Positions 16,667-25,748 of a stretch of DNA of 38,017 nt are shown piece by piece. A model generated the notes under the pieces. That model was given only the letters and a program-made list of their open reading frames with translations, searched no databases and was not told where the DNA came from. Numbering within the stretch: position 1 is the stretch's first letter; each line of letters opens with the position of its first letter. The translations under genes were made by a program, and so were the position numbers. Source of the stretch: Verrucomicrobiota bacterium (GTDB lineage Bacteria; Verrucomicrobiota; Verrucomicrobiia; Verrucomicrobiales; Akkermansiaceae); assembly GCA_026397725.1 (NCBI GenBank), contig JAPLUI010000239.1:1-38017 (forward strand), in the 5' to 3' direction.

Positions 16667-19600
16667 ATGAGCACCTCCAAATCCATCGTTTCAGTTTCCC
16701 CTGAAGGCTGCAGGAGCCTGCAAAGCAAGGGGTTTGCGCTGGTCATCACGCTCAGTCTGATGGTCCTGTTGACCCTGCTGGCAGTCGGGCTGTTGTCGCT
16801 CTCAACCATCGCCCTGCGCTCCTCCAGGCAAGGGGGAGCCATGGCCTTGGCCCGCAGCAATGCCCGGCTCGCGCTGATCATTGCGCTCGGCCAACTCCAA
16901 AAAACCGCCGGACCGGATCAACGGGTGACCGCCGCGGCGGACTTTGCGGGCGACACCGGTGGGCTCCGCCTGGAAGCCGGCAAAGTCCCCAAGAACGACA
17001 AGTCCATCAACGGCGTCGTCAACGGGCTCACCCTGCTGCGACCCGGGACCCGCTATTGGACCGGCGTCTGGAACACCGTCACCGCCTCCGCGCCGGCCAT
17101 CCAGATTTTCACCAAGACCCCCAGTGCCACCGGGGTTAAGTGGCTCATCAGCGGCAACGAAGTGGACTCCGCCACTCCGCAACCCTACACGCCCGCTTCG
17201 CCAGTAGCTGCCCTCGGTGTTGATGGCTCCGTGTCCGACCGCAGCATGGCAGTGGTGATGGTCGGTGCGGCGTCAGTGGGCACGCCCACGGCGACCACCA
17301 TTGGCAGCTACGTGGCCGCGCCCTTGGTCAACATCACCGTGCCCAATCCCCACGGTGGCAATTCGCTCGGCCGCTATGCGTGGTGGATCGGCGATGAGGG
17401 CGTGAAAGCCAGAATCAACATCCCCAGAACCCATACGGAAAGTTCCAGCTATGCTTCGCTCATCGGCCAGCGGCGCGGTTGGGAAACCGTGGCGGGCTTC
17501 AAGGACTATCCAGTGCCATCCTCCCCCACCCAGGCTTCGCTCGGGAAAGTCGTCACGCTGCCGGAAACCCAACTGCTCATTCCCGGAGCGCAGGGGGTCG
17601 TCCAATCCGTCTTCCACTCCGCCACTGCGGATAGCAAAGCGGTGCTCGCCGACACCCTCAACGGCGGCACCCGGATCGATCTGTCAGCGATCTTGGCTGG
17701 GGAGCTGCCCAAGACCAAAAAAGTCCCGAGCATGGTGAATTACCCGGTCGCTAACACCAATATCATTCCCCTCTCGGTCGCCTCCAAAATGAAGGCGCCC
17801 AAATGGGATGCGCTCAAGGAGTTCTTTGATCGTTCCAAGAAACTGCAAAGCGGCTCGCTGCTGGTGAAGGCCGCCACTTCGGATAGCGCCGGCTCCATCG
17901 CACCCCTGATCAGCGAATTCCGCATCCTCATGGGGGTGCATTTCGTGCCCAGCGGAAGCGACTTCAAAGCCAACCCCTGCGGCAAGCTCGCCGTTGCCAT
18001 CGCCAACCCCTTCTCCTCTCCGCTCAAGTGGGACAAGGATCTGGAATTTGAAGTCATGAACATCACTCCCCCGGGAAATGCGCCCTCCCGGATCTGGAAT
18101 CTTGGCGGCAATTCCGTATTTATCCCCGGTGATCCAAGCGAGGGTGCCGTCTTCAACAATACCATCTTCCGCATCAGGCCCGGCTCACTGCCGGCCGGTG
18201 AGGCCCGCGCCTACACCGTTGCGGGTGCCTCCCTCCGGGCGCTGGGCACCGGCACCCAGCGCTTCGTGGTGGACCTCAGCGCGTTTGGTGGCAGCGGCTC
18301 GGACTTCACCTCCTGCGTCGAGCTGGATACCCCCGGGATCTTCTCTTCATTTCCTGGCCTTGATGTCCGGGAAAGCTGGCAGACCACCCTCATGAAACTT
18401 GAAATGCGCCTCGCCGGCAGCACGGCCAGCAGCCAACCCCTGCGCCGCCTGGCAGGCTTTGATTTGGACAACGGTTACTTCGGGCAAAACATCCTTGAGG
18501 CCTCCCAGCCATTCTGCGCCGCGCATACCAAGCCCGTCCCCCTCATGTGCTACAGCTTCCAGATCAGCCAACCCGGCGTCAATTATTTGGATCTCATGCC
18601 AGCCGGCTATGAGATGGGCCAGCGGGCCTCCACGCTCCGCACCTTCACCGATTTCAATCTCCAGGCCACCCGGATCAGCAAGGCCATCACCAGCTACAAT
18701 CCGCCGCCGTATTTCATGCAGAGCAACAACGGGTTCGCCGACCTCGACCCCGGCCCGAACGGCGGCCTGACCGGCACCGCCTTCACGAAAAACCTGCTCG
18801 CCAACCCGCTGCCTTGGGGGCGTGCGCCCAATGGCTCCAAGACCACCGTGCTCTTCGCCATCCCCGCCCAGATCACCTCGCTGGCCCAGTTCCAGCACGC
18901 GGATCTAACCGGAGACGAGGTCGCCGCCTCCATCGGACACCAGCCCGGCAACGCGTTTGGCAATTCCTACGCCACCCCCTTTGTCAAACGCAACCTCATC
19001 ACCCAGGCCCGCGTCGATTACGAAATCATCGGCTCACCTAACATGACTGGCGTCAACCAGTACCCCAGAACCTATTTCGACATTTCCTATCTCCTCAATG
19101 CCGCCGTCTGGGACTCCTATTTCGTATCCAGCATCGGCACCGCCTCCACCTCCACCACCCTGGCAGGTCTGCCCGAAAACCCCGCACTCATGATTTATGG
19201 CGGTACTGCCAAATCCGCCCTGCTCAGAGACCCCGTGGCTTGTGCCTCCGTGCTCATGATTGACGGTTCCTTCAACGTCAACTGCACCGACAAGAACGCG
19301 TGGAAAGCCTTTCTGGGCAGCTCCAAATACCTCGATCACAAGGCGGACTCCACCGCCTCGCCCAACGCCTCCTTTCCGCGCTCCCTCGAACAAATCTCAC
19401 CCGCCAAGGACCCGCCCACGGGCACCGCCACCGATTCATTCTCCGGCTACCGCCGCCTCACCGATCCCGAACTCGATGCGCTGGCCACTGAGATCGTCAA
19501 ACAGGTTCGCCTCCGCGGACCCTTCGTCTCGCTATCCCATTTCGTGAACCGCGCCCTCGCCGACCTCAGCAAACAACCCGCCCTCACCCGCAGTGGCGCC

Positions 19601-20182
19601 CTGCAAAGCGCCATTGATGAAAGCGGCATCACCATCAACTTCGCCGGCAATAGAAAGGGCCTGTCCGGAATCGTGGCCACCACCGACCGCGTCACCCTGT
19701 CCGAAAAGGAAGGCGCTCCCCGCGCCGACCTTGACGGCGGGGATCTGGACGGCCAATTGCCGAATGCCGACCCCTACGTCCCCGACTGGGCGGTCACTTC
19801 CACTGACAACAACTTTGGGGCGGTCGCCAGCATCATCGCCGACCGCACCCTGTTGAGCACCCAGAAAACCGAGCAGGGCTACCGGTCCACCGGCATCCCC
19901 GGCTGGCTCACCCAGGCGGATGTCCTGCAAGTCATCGGCTCCGCCCTGACCACCCGCTCGGACACCTTCCGGATCAGAACCTACGGCGAAGCCCTCAGCC
20001 CGGATGGAAAAACCGTCTTGGCAAGAGCCTGGTGCGAGTCCATCGTCCAGCGGGTGCCCGAGTATCTGGATCCCGCCAATGAGACCACCGCCCGCGGCAC
20101 CGAACTCAACTCACTCAATCGAACCTATGGCCGCCGTTTCAATATCGTCTCGTTCCGCTGGTTGTCTCCCGATGAAATCTGA
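16667..20182 (+). CDS. Verru_Chthon cassette protein A
   Basis: The 1171-residue protein has a prepilin-like N-terminus: a polar leader, then GFALVITLSLMVLLTLLAVG (residues 22-41) and a Leu/Ser-rich continuation, as in PilX/pseudopilin-type minor pilins. The large extracytoplasmic body is rich in Gly, Pro and Ser (GRYAWWIGDEGVKARINIPR is a clear conserved block near 230). This pattern and the length match Verru_Chthon cassette protein A, known from Verrucomicrobium and Chthoniobacter. There it usually stands with cassette proteins B, C and D, which also have pilin-type N-termini. None of those is seen here; instead it overlaps an unrecognised secreted protein by 11 bases. A role in a type II/IV-pilus-like export apparatus is inferred from the N-terminus. 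Confidence 0.85.
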   Translation: MSTSKSIVSVSPEGCRSLQSKGFALVITLSLMVLLTLLAVGLLSLSTIALRSSRQGGAMALARSNARLALIIALGQLQKTAGPDQRVTAAADFAGDTGGLRLEAGKVPKNDKSINGVVNGLTLLRPGTRYWTGVWNTVTASAPAIQIFTKTPSATGVKWLISGNEVDSATPQPYTPASPVAALGVDGSVSDRSMAVVMVGAASVGTPTATTIGSYVAAPLVNITVPNPHGGNSLGRYAWWIGDEGVKARINIPRTHTESSSYASLIGQRRGWETVAGFKDYPVPSSPTQASLGKVVTLPETQLLIPGAQGVVQSVFHSATADSKAVLADTLNGGTRIDLSAILAGELPKTKKVPSMVNYPVANTNIIPLSVASKMKAPKWDALKEFFDRSKKLQSGSLLVKAATSDSAGSIAPLISEFRILMGVHFVPSGSDFKANPCGKLAVAIANPFSSPLKWDKDLEFEVMNITPPGNAPSRIWNLGGNSVFIPGDPSEGAVFNNTIFRIRPGSLPAGEARAYTVAGASLRALGTGTQRFVVDLSAFGGSGSDFTSCVELDTPGIFSSFPGLDVRESWQTTLMKLEMRLAGSTASSQPLRRLAGFDLDNGYFGQNILEASQPFCAAHTKPVPLMCYSFQISQPGVNYLDLMPAGYEMGQRASTLRTFTDFNLQATRISKAITSYNPPPYFMQSNNGFADLDPGPNGGLTGTAFTKNLLANPLPWGRAPNGSKTTVLFAIPAQITSLAQFQHADLTGDEVAASIGHQPGNAFGNSYATPFVKRNLITQARVDYEIIGSPNMTGVNQYPRTYFDISYLLNAAVWDSYFVSSIGTASTSTTLAGLPENPALMIYGGTAKSALLRDPVACASVLMIDGSFNVNCTDKNAWKAFLGSSKYLDHKADSTASPNASFPRSLEQISPAKDPPTGTATDSFSGYRRLTDPELDALATEIVKQVRLRGPFVSLSHFVNRALADLSKQPALTRSGALQSAIDESGITINFAGNRKGLSGIVATTDRVTLSEKEGAPRADLDGGDLDGQLPNADPYVPDWAVTSTDNNFGAVASIIADRTLLSTQKTEQGYRSTGIPGWLTQADVLQVIGSALTTRSDTFRIRTYGEALSPDGKTVLARAWCESIVQRVPEYLDPANETTARGTELNSLNRTYGRRFNIVSFRWLSPDEI

Positions 20183-21023
20183 ATCCCACCGCTTCCTAAC
20201 CACCCTGCTGCTGGCCGGCCTGGCGCTCGGCTCCCCGCTGCGGGCGCAGCAGGCGGAGGTCGCGCTCAAGCTCGACTTCGTCGCCTGGGGGGATGCGATC
20301 GGCGGGCTCTCCCTCAAAGCCGGTGATAGCGGCGGCATCACCGCCCTGCCTTTCCGCTACTCCGATCCGGTCACCTACTCGGGACCGGCCGTGATGGAGA
20401 TTTTCAAGTCCGGCGACAACAACGCCAAGGCCAGGCCGCAGCCAACCGCAGACGACAAATTGCACGAACTCATTCCGCTCGCCCCGGAACCGGCCAACCC
20501 TGCTAACAACCAGGACGCCCGGGCCAAATCCGCCCTCACGCTTGAACTCGAGAAACGCCGGGCAAAGCAACCCAACCTCGTCGCCCTGGCGGTTATTCCC
20601 GCGGATTGCACCCGCGCCACCGTGCTACTCGCTCCGCTCGGCAACGGCACTTATCAAGCCTACGTGATCGATGATGACCCCACCAAGCTGCCTCTCGGCG
20701 AGGTGCGGGTCCACAACCTCAGCACTTATGAGGTCGCCGTTCGCTGCAGCAGTGGAGTGACGAAAACACTCAAAACCCGTGACTCCTTTGTCGCCAGGGC
20801 CCCCGACGGATACTTCATCTATGAACTCACCTATTTCCAAGACGAGGAGTGGAAATATCAGGAAAACAACGTGATCCCAATCCGCCCCACCGACCAATCA
20901 CAGATGATCATCCTGAGCAGTGACAACGCGTTCTTTCGCTCAGGAGATGGCTCGAAAAACGGCTTCCTGCAAATTGTAACCCTGCGGCGCTACCCGAAAA
21001 GCCCGCCCAAACCTCCCAAGTAG
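20172..21023 (+). CDS. Secreted protein of unknown function, partner of Verru_Chthon protein A
   Basis: 283 residues from the ATG at 20172, which overlaps the end of the upstream gene by 11 bases. This start opens a signal peptide (MKSESHRFLTTLLLAGLALG, cleavage near LRA); the frame extends upstream without one. I do not recognise the domain. The body is mixed alpha/beta with a beta-rich C-terminal half (LGEVRVHNLSTYEVAVRCSS, GYFIYELTYFQDEEW) and a basic, Pro/Lys tail. Tight overlap with the cassette protein A gene suggests co-translation and a shared periplasmic or surface process. Confidence 0.75.
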   Translation: MKSESHRFLTTLLLAGLALGSPLRAQQAEVALKLDFVAWGDAIGGLSLKAGDSGGITALPFRYSDPVTYSGPAVMEIFKSGDNNAKARPQPTADDKLHELIPLAPEPANPANNQDARAKSALTLELEKRRAKQPNLVALAVIPADCTRATVLLAPLGNGTYQAYVIDDDPTKLPLGEVRVHNLSTYEVAVRCSSGVTKTLKTRDSFVARAPDGYFIYELTYFQDEEWKYQENNVIPIRPTDQSQMIILSSDNAFFRSGDGSKNGFLQIVTLRRYPKSPPKPPK

Positions 21024-21043
21024 CTGCGGCTTCCCAGCCGCAG
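21024..21043 (+). terminator. Perfect 8-bp hairpin directly after the stop codon
   Basis: CTGCGGCT-TCCC-AGCCGCAG starts at the base after the TAG of the preceding gene. It has no U-tract, so it may act as a 3' stabilising or REP-like structure rather than a standard intrinsic terminator. Confidence 0.45.
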
Positions 21044-21498
21044 GCCGTGGCTGCGTGCCTCCGGCCGCAGTGCCACTGGACTGCGGCTACAGGCATGCGG
21101 TTCGCGGATTGCCCGTTGCTGTTCCGTTAGATGTCTGGTGGCGGGACACCACCGGCACGACCTGCCGCGGGACGCGGCAGCCGCGTGACTGCGACCCCCG
21201 GCCGCTGACCTCATCTGGCCCCCGACCTCTCTCTACCCCCACAGCCCGTGTGTGGATGACGCGAGCGGCCAATCCCACCGCCGAACAACCCAAAAAACAA
21301 CTCCCAACAAAGTACCATGAACTTCTTTTCCCCGCCCTCCGGTCCGGCCACCGGCTCTTCCAACGGCCTTCACCACAAAAGCAAATTTCTAGCAGCCAGG
21401 TGAAGGCATTTGTCGGACTTGCCGGACTTGTCGGACTCAGCGGCTAACAACTCACCACTCACCCATCCCTTGAAACTATTCTCACAAAACACAACTGG
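21044..21498. other. Palindrome-rich non-coding stretch
   Basis: No convincing gene is seen over about 450 bases. It contains further palindromes: CTGCCGCG-GGA-CGCGGCAG at 21162-21180, GGTGG...CCACC near 21137-21153, and repeated (C)TGCGG(C)/GCCGCAG words around 21046-21095. Three imperfect 9-base units of the type GTCGGACTT lie at 21412-21438. These look like short dispersed repeats, not coding sequence. Confidence 0.5.
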
Positions 21499-21923
21499 AT
21501 GAAACATTCCGGAAATCATGCCGGTAATATGCCCCACATGTCAGCTTCACCAAATGCCACTTCCTCGCACAGGCAATTCCTCCTCAAAGGCGGCGCCCTG
21601 ACCGGCGGTGCCATCGCGTTGCCGAATTTCCTACCGGCCGTGGCATTGGCCGCTGACGGCGGGAAACCCGCAACGCTAGCTCAGGAGCAAGCCCTCTTCA
21701 TCGGCAAGAACCTGAGTGGCTGGGAGGGGGCGCCAGGTTGGTGGACGGTGGAGGATGGCGTGCTGACATCACCGACCACGATGCCAGCACCACCGGCAAG
21801 GGCGGAATCATCGCGCTCCAGATGCACCCCGGCCCCCCGATGAAGGTGCAGTTCAAAAACATCCAATCTGTAGGAATTGAAGTAGCCCCGGAAAAATTAC
21901 TGTCATGCCAATATCCAAACTGA
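21499..21923 (+). pseudogene. Remnant of a Tat-exported DUF1080 (3-keto-disaccharide hydrolase-like) gene
   Basis: The first frame encodes a Tat-like signal (SHRQFLLKGGALTGGAIALP) followed by the start of a DUF1080 domain (LFIGKNLSGWEG, WWTVEDGVLT). The frame then shifts, and the other frame continues with the family's C-terminal strand (GGIIALQMHPGPPMKVQFKN). A normal DUF1080 protein has over 100 residues between these blocks; here only a few remain, so an internal deletion with a frameshift near 21765-21785 is the simplest reading. It lies directly upstream of, and slightly overlaps, the HEAT-repeat gene. DUF1080, HEAT and Gfo/Idh/MocA genes often neighbour one another in Verrucomicrobiota and Planctomycetota. 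Confidence 0.75.
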
Positions 21924-23866
21924 AACTGACCCTGATGGTCGCACTGTGGTGCGGTGGAATTCATTCATCATTCGGCCAAGCCCCGGCCACAGGGCAGGAG
22001 GCCAAGCTCATCGCCATCCTGAAATCCAACGCGGAGTATAATGCCAAGGCCGAGGCCTGCCGCGATCTCGCAATCATCGGCACGGCCGATGCCGTGCCGG
22101 CACTGGCCGCGCTGCTGGCCGATGAGAAGCTCGCGCACATGGCACGCTACGGCATGGAGACCATCCCCGGCCCGGCCGTGGATCTGGCGCTGCGGGCGGC
22201 TCTCGGCACACTCAAGGGCCTCCCCTTGGTTGGGGTGATCGGCAGCCTCGGGGTGCGGCATGATGAAAAGGCGGTGGCTGCCCTAACAGGACTCCTGCAG
22301 GCTCCGGATGCCGAAGTCGCCCAGGCTGCCGCGCGGGCCTTGGGAATGATCGGCACCGCGGATGCCGCAAAACCCCTGCTCGGCTTGCTGCCCACGGTTG
22401 CCGCGCCAAACCAACTCGCGGTCTGTGAAGGCCTCTTCCGCTGTGCCGAAACGCTTGCCGCCAAAGGCCAACCCGACCAGGCCATCGTGATCTATGACAC
22501 GCTGCGCAATCTCAATGTGGCCCCACACCAGGTGTTCGCAGGTGCCTGGCGCGGCGCGATCCTCACGCGCCAGAAGGACGGTCTGGCATTGCTGTTGGAA
22601 GCATTTCGCAGTGAGGCCTCCTTATTGGTGACCGCCGCCGAGCGCATCGCCATTGAAATGAAAGTGGCCGAGGTGTCGAAGGTGCTGGCCGACGAACTCA
22701 CAAAAGTTCCCGCGGAGCGGCAGATCATGCTGTGCAACGTGCTGGGCAAGCGTGGCGATGTCGCGGCGCTGCCGGGCCTGCTTGGATTGGCCAAGGCCGG
22801 CGACAAGGCGGCACGCGTTGCGGCGATCCGGGCTGCCACCGAGATTGGCAATGCCGGGGCGGCCGTGCCCCTGATTGAGTTGCTCAAGGATGCGGACGGG
22901 GACGTCGCGCAGGCGGCCAGCGCCGGTCTGGCCGGCTTGCCGGGTGCCGAGGTGGACGCAACCGTAATCAGGATGCTGGATGCGCCCGACCCCGCGCTGA
23001 AATTGAAAATGCTCGAAATGGTGAGCCAGCGGCGGATCGTCACGGCGCGGCCGCTGCTCCTGAAGATCCGCGAGGACAAGGACAACAAGGATGAGGCGCT
23101 GCGCTCGGCAGCCATCCGGTGTTACGCGGAGCTGGCCAGCGAGGCGGATCTCGCAATCCTGTTAGAAAAAGTTGTGGCGAACACCAACGCGGGGGAAATC
23201 GGTGCGATTGAGAAAGCCCTCGCTGCGATCTGTGCTGCTGCGGGAAACCCGCAGGACTGCGCGCAGAAACTGGTTGCGGCCCTGCCCAAGGCCGGTCCCG
23301 AGGCGAAGCCTGCCTTGCTCAGAACCTTGGGTGTGGCTGGCGGCGCCGACGCCCTCAAGGCGGTGCGCGGCACCGTCGATGATTCTAACAAGGACGTCCA
23401 CACGGCGGCCATCAGGGTGCTTTGCGAATGGAAGACCGGCGATGCCGCGCCATTATTGTTAGACCTGGCGAAAAGCTCCAGCGGGCAGGTTGACAAGATC
23501 CTGAGTCTGCGCGGCTATCTGGGAATGGCGACCAGGCAGGACCTCCCGGCCCCGGCGCGGTTGGCCATTTGCCACGAATCCGCGCCGCTGATCCAGCGTG
23601 ATGACGAGAGGCTGCTGCTGCTGGCCGCGCTCGCCAACCTGGCGGATGCCGCATCCCTGGGCTTGATCGTTCCGTGTCTTGATGTTCCCGCCGTGAAACG
23701 CGAGGCCGTGGCCACCGTCATCACCGTGGCGGAAAGACGACCGAAAAACCAAAACGTCGATATCACCAGGGCGGCACTGAAGAAAGCCGCGGCACTCGCC
23801 AGTGACAATCCCGACCTCAGCAAGCGCGCGCAAGACCTGTTGCAGCAGATGGAAAATGAAAAGTGA
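21905..23866 (+). CDS. Secreted HEAT-repeat protein
   Basis: The 653-residue protein has a signal peptide (LKLTLMVALWCGGIHSSFG). Almost all of the rest is HEAT-type helical repeats, e.g. TADAVPALAALLADEKLAHM, DAEVAQAAARALGMIGTADA, GAAVPLIELLKDADGDVAQA and KDVHTAAIRVLCEWKTGDAA. HEAT arrays form curved solenoids for protein binding. There is no catalytic domain; in related organisms such proteins may carry a fused DUF1080 domain, which this one lacks. It follows the DUF1080 remnant and precedes the Gfo/Idh/MocA gene by about 90 bases on the same strand. A role in organising or binding periplasmic sugar-processing enzymes is inference. Confidence 0.85.
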   Translation: MPISKLKLTLMVALWCGGIHSSFGQAPATGQEAKLIAILKSNAEYNAKAEACRDLAIIGTADAVPALAALLADEKLAHMARYGMETIPGPAVDLALRAALGTLKGLPLVGVIGSLGVRHDEKAVAALTGLLQAPDAEVAQAAARALGMIGTADAAKPLLGLLPTVAAPNQLAVCEGLFRCAETLAAKGQPDQAIVIYDTLRNLNVAPHQVFAGAWRGAILTRQKDGLALLLEAFRSEASLLVTAAERIAIEMKVAEVSKVLADELTKVPAERQIMLCNVLGKRGDVAALPGLLGLAKAGDKAARVAAIRAATEIGNAGAAVPLIELLKDADGDVAQAASAGLAGLPGAEVDATVIRMLDAPDPALKLKMLEMVSQRRIVTARPLLLKIREDKDNKDEALRSAAIRCYAELASEADLAILLEKVVANTNAGEIGAIEKALAAICAAAGNPQDCAQKLVAALPKAGPEAKPALLRTLGVAGGADALKAVRGTVDDSNKDVHTAAIRVLCEWKTGDAAPLLLDLAKSSSGQVDKILSLRGYLGMATRQDLPAPARLAICHESAPLIQRDDERLLLLAALANLADAASLGLIVPCLDVPAVKREAVATVITVAERRPKNQNVDITRAALKKAAALASDNPDLSKRAQDLLQQMENEK

Positions 23867-23958
23867 GATTTTTTTGTCAGGATTTTGCTGCCGTGCCGCC
23901 GGCATGATGGAGCAGGTTCTAACACTCCTCGAAACAAACCATACTAACTAACACCAAT

Positions 23959-25299
23959 ATGACTGAATTCAACCAACCTTTGTCAGGGACGCCGCTGAAC
24001 CGGCGTCAGTTCCTCACGCGCAGCCTTGCCGCCAGCAGTGCCTTTGCAATTCCCACGATCATTCCGGCCTCGGCGTTGGGGCGCGGCGGCGCGGTGGCGC
24101 CCAGCGAACGGATCGTGATGGGGGGCATCGGAATCGGTGGCCGTGGATCCTATGATTTGGGCAGCATGCTGGGTGAGTCCGATGTGCAGTTTGTGGCCGT
24201 CTGTGATGTGCGCAAAGGCAACCGCGAAGCTGCCAAGAATGCCGTGGACGGCAAGAATGGCAACCAGGATTGTGCGGCGTACAGCGATATGCGCCAGCTT
24301 CTGACCGAGCGGACCGATGTGGATGCCGTCCTGATTGCCACCGGCGACCGCTGGCACGCGCCGGCCTCGACCCTGGCAATGCGGGCGGGCAAGGATGTCT
24401 TTTGTGAGAAACCGGCCTGCCTCACGATGGCACAGGGACAGATGGTCGTGGAGACCGCCCGGCGCTATGGCCGGGTCTATCAAACCGGGGCCCAGCGGCT
24501 CAGCGAGCCGAATCATGTGTTTGCCATCGAAATGGCACGCACCGGTCGCTTGGGCAAGATCCATACCGCGTACGCCGACATTCGTTGGCGCGACGGGATG
24601 CTTCGCAACTGGCTGCCGGCGGAACCGGAACCACCCCAGGATGAACTGGACTGGGATGCCTGGCTCGGCCCCTGCCCCTGGCGGCCATACAACAGCGCTT
24701 ATGTGAATGGCGGCGGGTGGTATCACTATTATGATTTGGCTACCGATGTCGCGATGTGGGGCGCCCATACGGTTGCCCAGGCCCTGGCCGGACTCGATAT
24801 GACGGACGTGTCCCACATCGAACTCGAGTACGAGGGGCCCGATGTGTCGATGATCACGCGCTTGTCCAACGGGGTGAAATTGGTTCTGTTCCGCAGCGGT
24901 GGCTCGGTTTCGGGCCAGTGCGACTTGTGGCATGGCTCTTGTGGCGAGCGCTTCGATGGTCCCGATGGATGGGTGGCGGCCGCCGACGGTTACGCAGGAC
25001 CCGATGTCTCATCGCCGACACTGTTGCGTGAGTTCAAGAAAGTGCTGTCGGACTACACGGGCCGGACCCAGCGGCAGTTGAACCATGTGCGGGATTTCCT
25101 GGATTGCATCCGGTCGCGCCGCCCCACGGTGGCGAATCCTGACGTCATGTATCGGTCCATGAACATCTGCCTGGCTGCCGACATCTGCGAGCAATTAAAG
25201 CGAAGCATGAAGTTCGATCTGCTCAAGGCTGAATTTGTCGGCGATCCCGAAGCCAACCGCCTGCGGTCCCGCGCGATGCGGGCCCCGTATGCGGACTGA
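23959..25299 (+). CDS. Tat-exported Gfo/Idh/MocA-family oxidoreductase
   Basis: The 446-residue protein begins with a Tat signal (NRRQFLTRSLAASSAFAIP). A Rossmann fold follows: VMGGIGIGGRGSYDLG near 53, the acidic strand end VAVCDVRK (Asp83), IATGDRWH near 127, and the family motif EKP at 150-152. The C-terminal substrate domain includes GGWYHYYDLATDVAMWGAHT with residues usual for the catalytic Asp/His positions. The family uses tightly bound NAD(P) to oxidise or reduce sugars and polyols. Export of the folded protein by Tat fits a pre-loaded cofactor. With the adjacent DUF1080 remnant it suggests keto-sugar chemistry, though the exact substrate is unknown. It converges on exbD with only about 20 bases between stops. 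Confidence 0.92.
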   Translation: MTEFNQPLSGTPLNRRQFLTRSLAASSAFAIPTIIPASALGRGGAVAPSERIVMGGIGIGGRGSYDLGSMLGESDVQFVAVCDVRKGNREAAKNAVDGKNGNQDCAAYSDMRQLLTERTDVDAVLIATGDRWHAPASTLAMRAGKDVFCEKPACLTMAQGQMVVETARRYGRVYQTGAQRLSEPNHVFAIEMARTGRLGKIHTAYADIRWRDGMLRNWLPAEPEPPQDELDWDAWLGPCPWRPYNSAYVNGGGWYHYYDLATDVAMWGAHTVAQALAGLDMTDVSHIELEYEGPDVSMITRLSNGVKLVLFRSGGSVSGQCDLWHGSCGERFDGPDGWVAAADGYAGPDVSSPTLLREFKKVLSDYTGRTQRQLNHVRDFLDCIRSRRPTVANPDVMYRSMNICLAADICEQLKRSMKFDLLKAEFVGDPEANRLRSRAMRAPYAD

Positions 25300-25318
25300 T
25301 TCAACGCCTGAGGCAAGA

Positions 25319-25744
25319 CTACTCATTTACCTGCGGCAGGCGGATGCGGGCGGGGACGTCCTTGATCTGGATGCCGGCCTTGATGAGGGAATCCCAGATC
25401 GCGAGCAGGCGTTCGAGGGAAAGTTTGCGGTCGGCTTCGAGTTCGAGTTTGCGGCCGGGATTCTGTTTCTGATAGGCCGCGAGGTACGATTGCAGCAGCC
25501 CTTCCGGAACGTTGAGGGTGTCCAGCGTGATGCGCCCCTCGGCATCCACCGCGATGACCGAGCGGGCGTCGGCCACCTTGTCCGAGGGCACCTCGCGGAC
25601 GGTGGGCAACTCGATGCGCAGCACGTTGCGGGGTTTCTTGAACTGGGTGGATATGATGAGGAAGATCAACAGGAAAATGAGAATATCGATCATCGGAATG
25701 ATCTGCACCTGACTGCGGCTGCGGACGGGACGGGGGAAATGCAT
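25319..25744 (-). CDS. exbD: ExbD/TolR-family protein of the tonB-exbB-exbD operon
   Basis: 141 residues from the ATG at 25744; the frame continues upstream only as a shadow of exbB. The single membrane helix (about 16-34, IIPMIDILIFLLIFLIIST) carries the conserved Asp at residue 20. The periplasmic domain follows with LRIELPTV and LEADRKLSLERLLAIWDSLI. It starts four bases after the exbB stop, with tonB further upstream, so it is the ExbD of a TonB energising complex rather than TolR. It is clearly different from the ExbD at 4095-4514. Confidence 0.9.
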   Translation of the reverse strand: MHFPRPVRSRSQVQIIPMIDILIFLLIFLIISTQFKKPRNVLRIELPTVREVPSDKVADARSVIAVDAEGRITLDTLNVPEGLLQSYLAAYQKQNPGRKLELEADRKLSLERLLAIWDSLIKAGIQIKDVPARIRLPQVNE

Positions 25745-25748
25745 GGGA

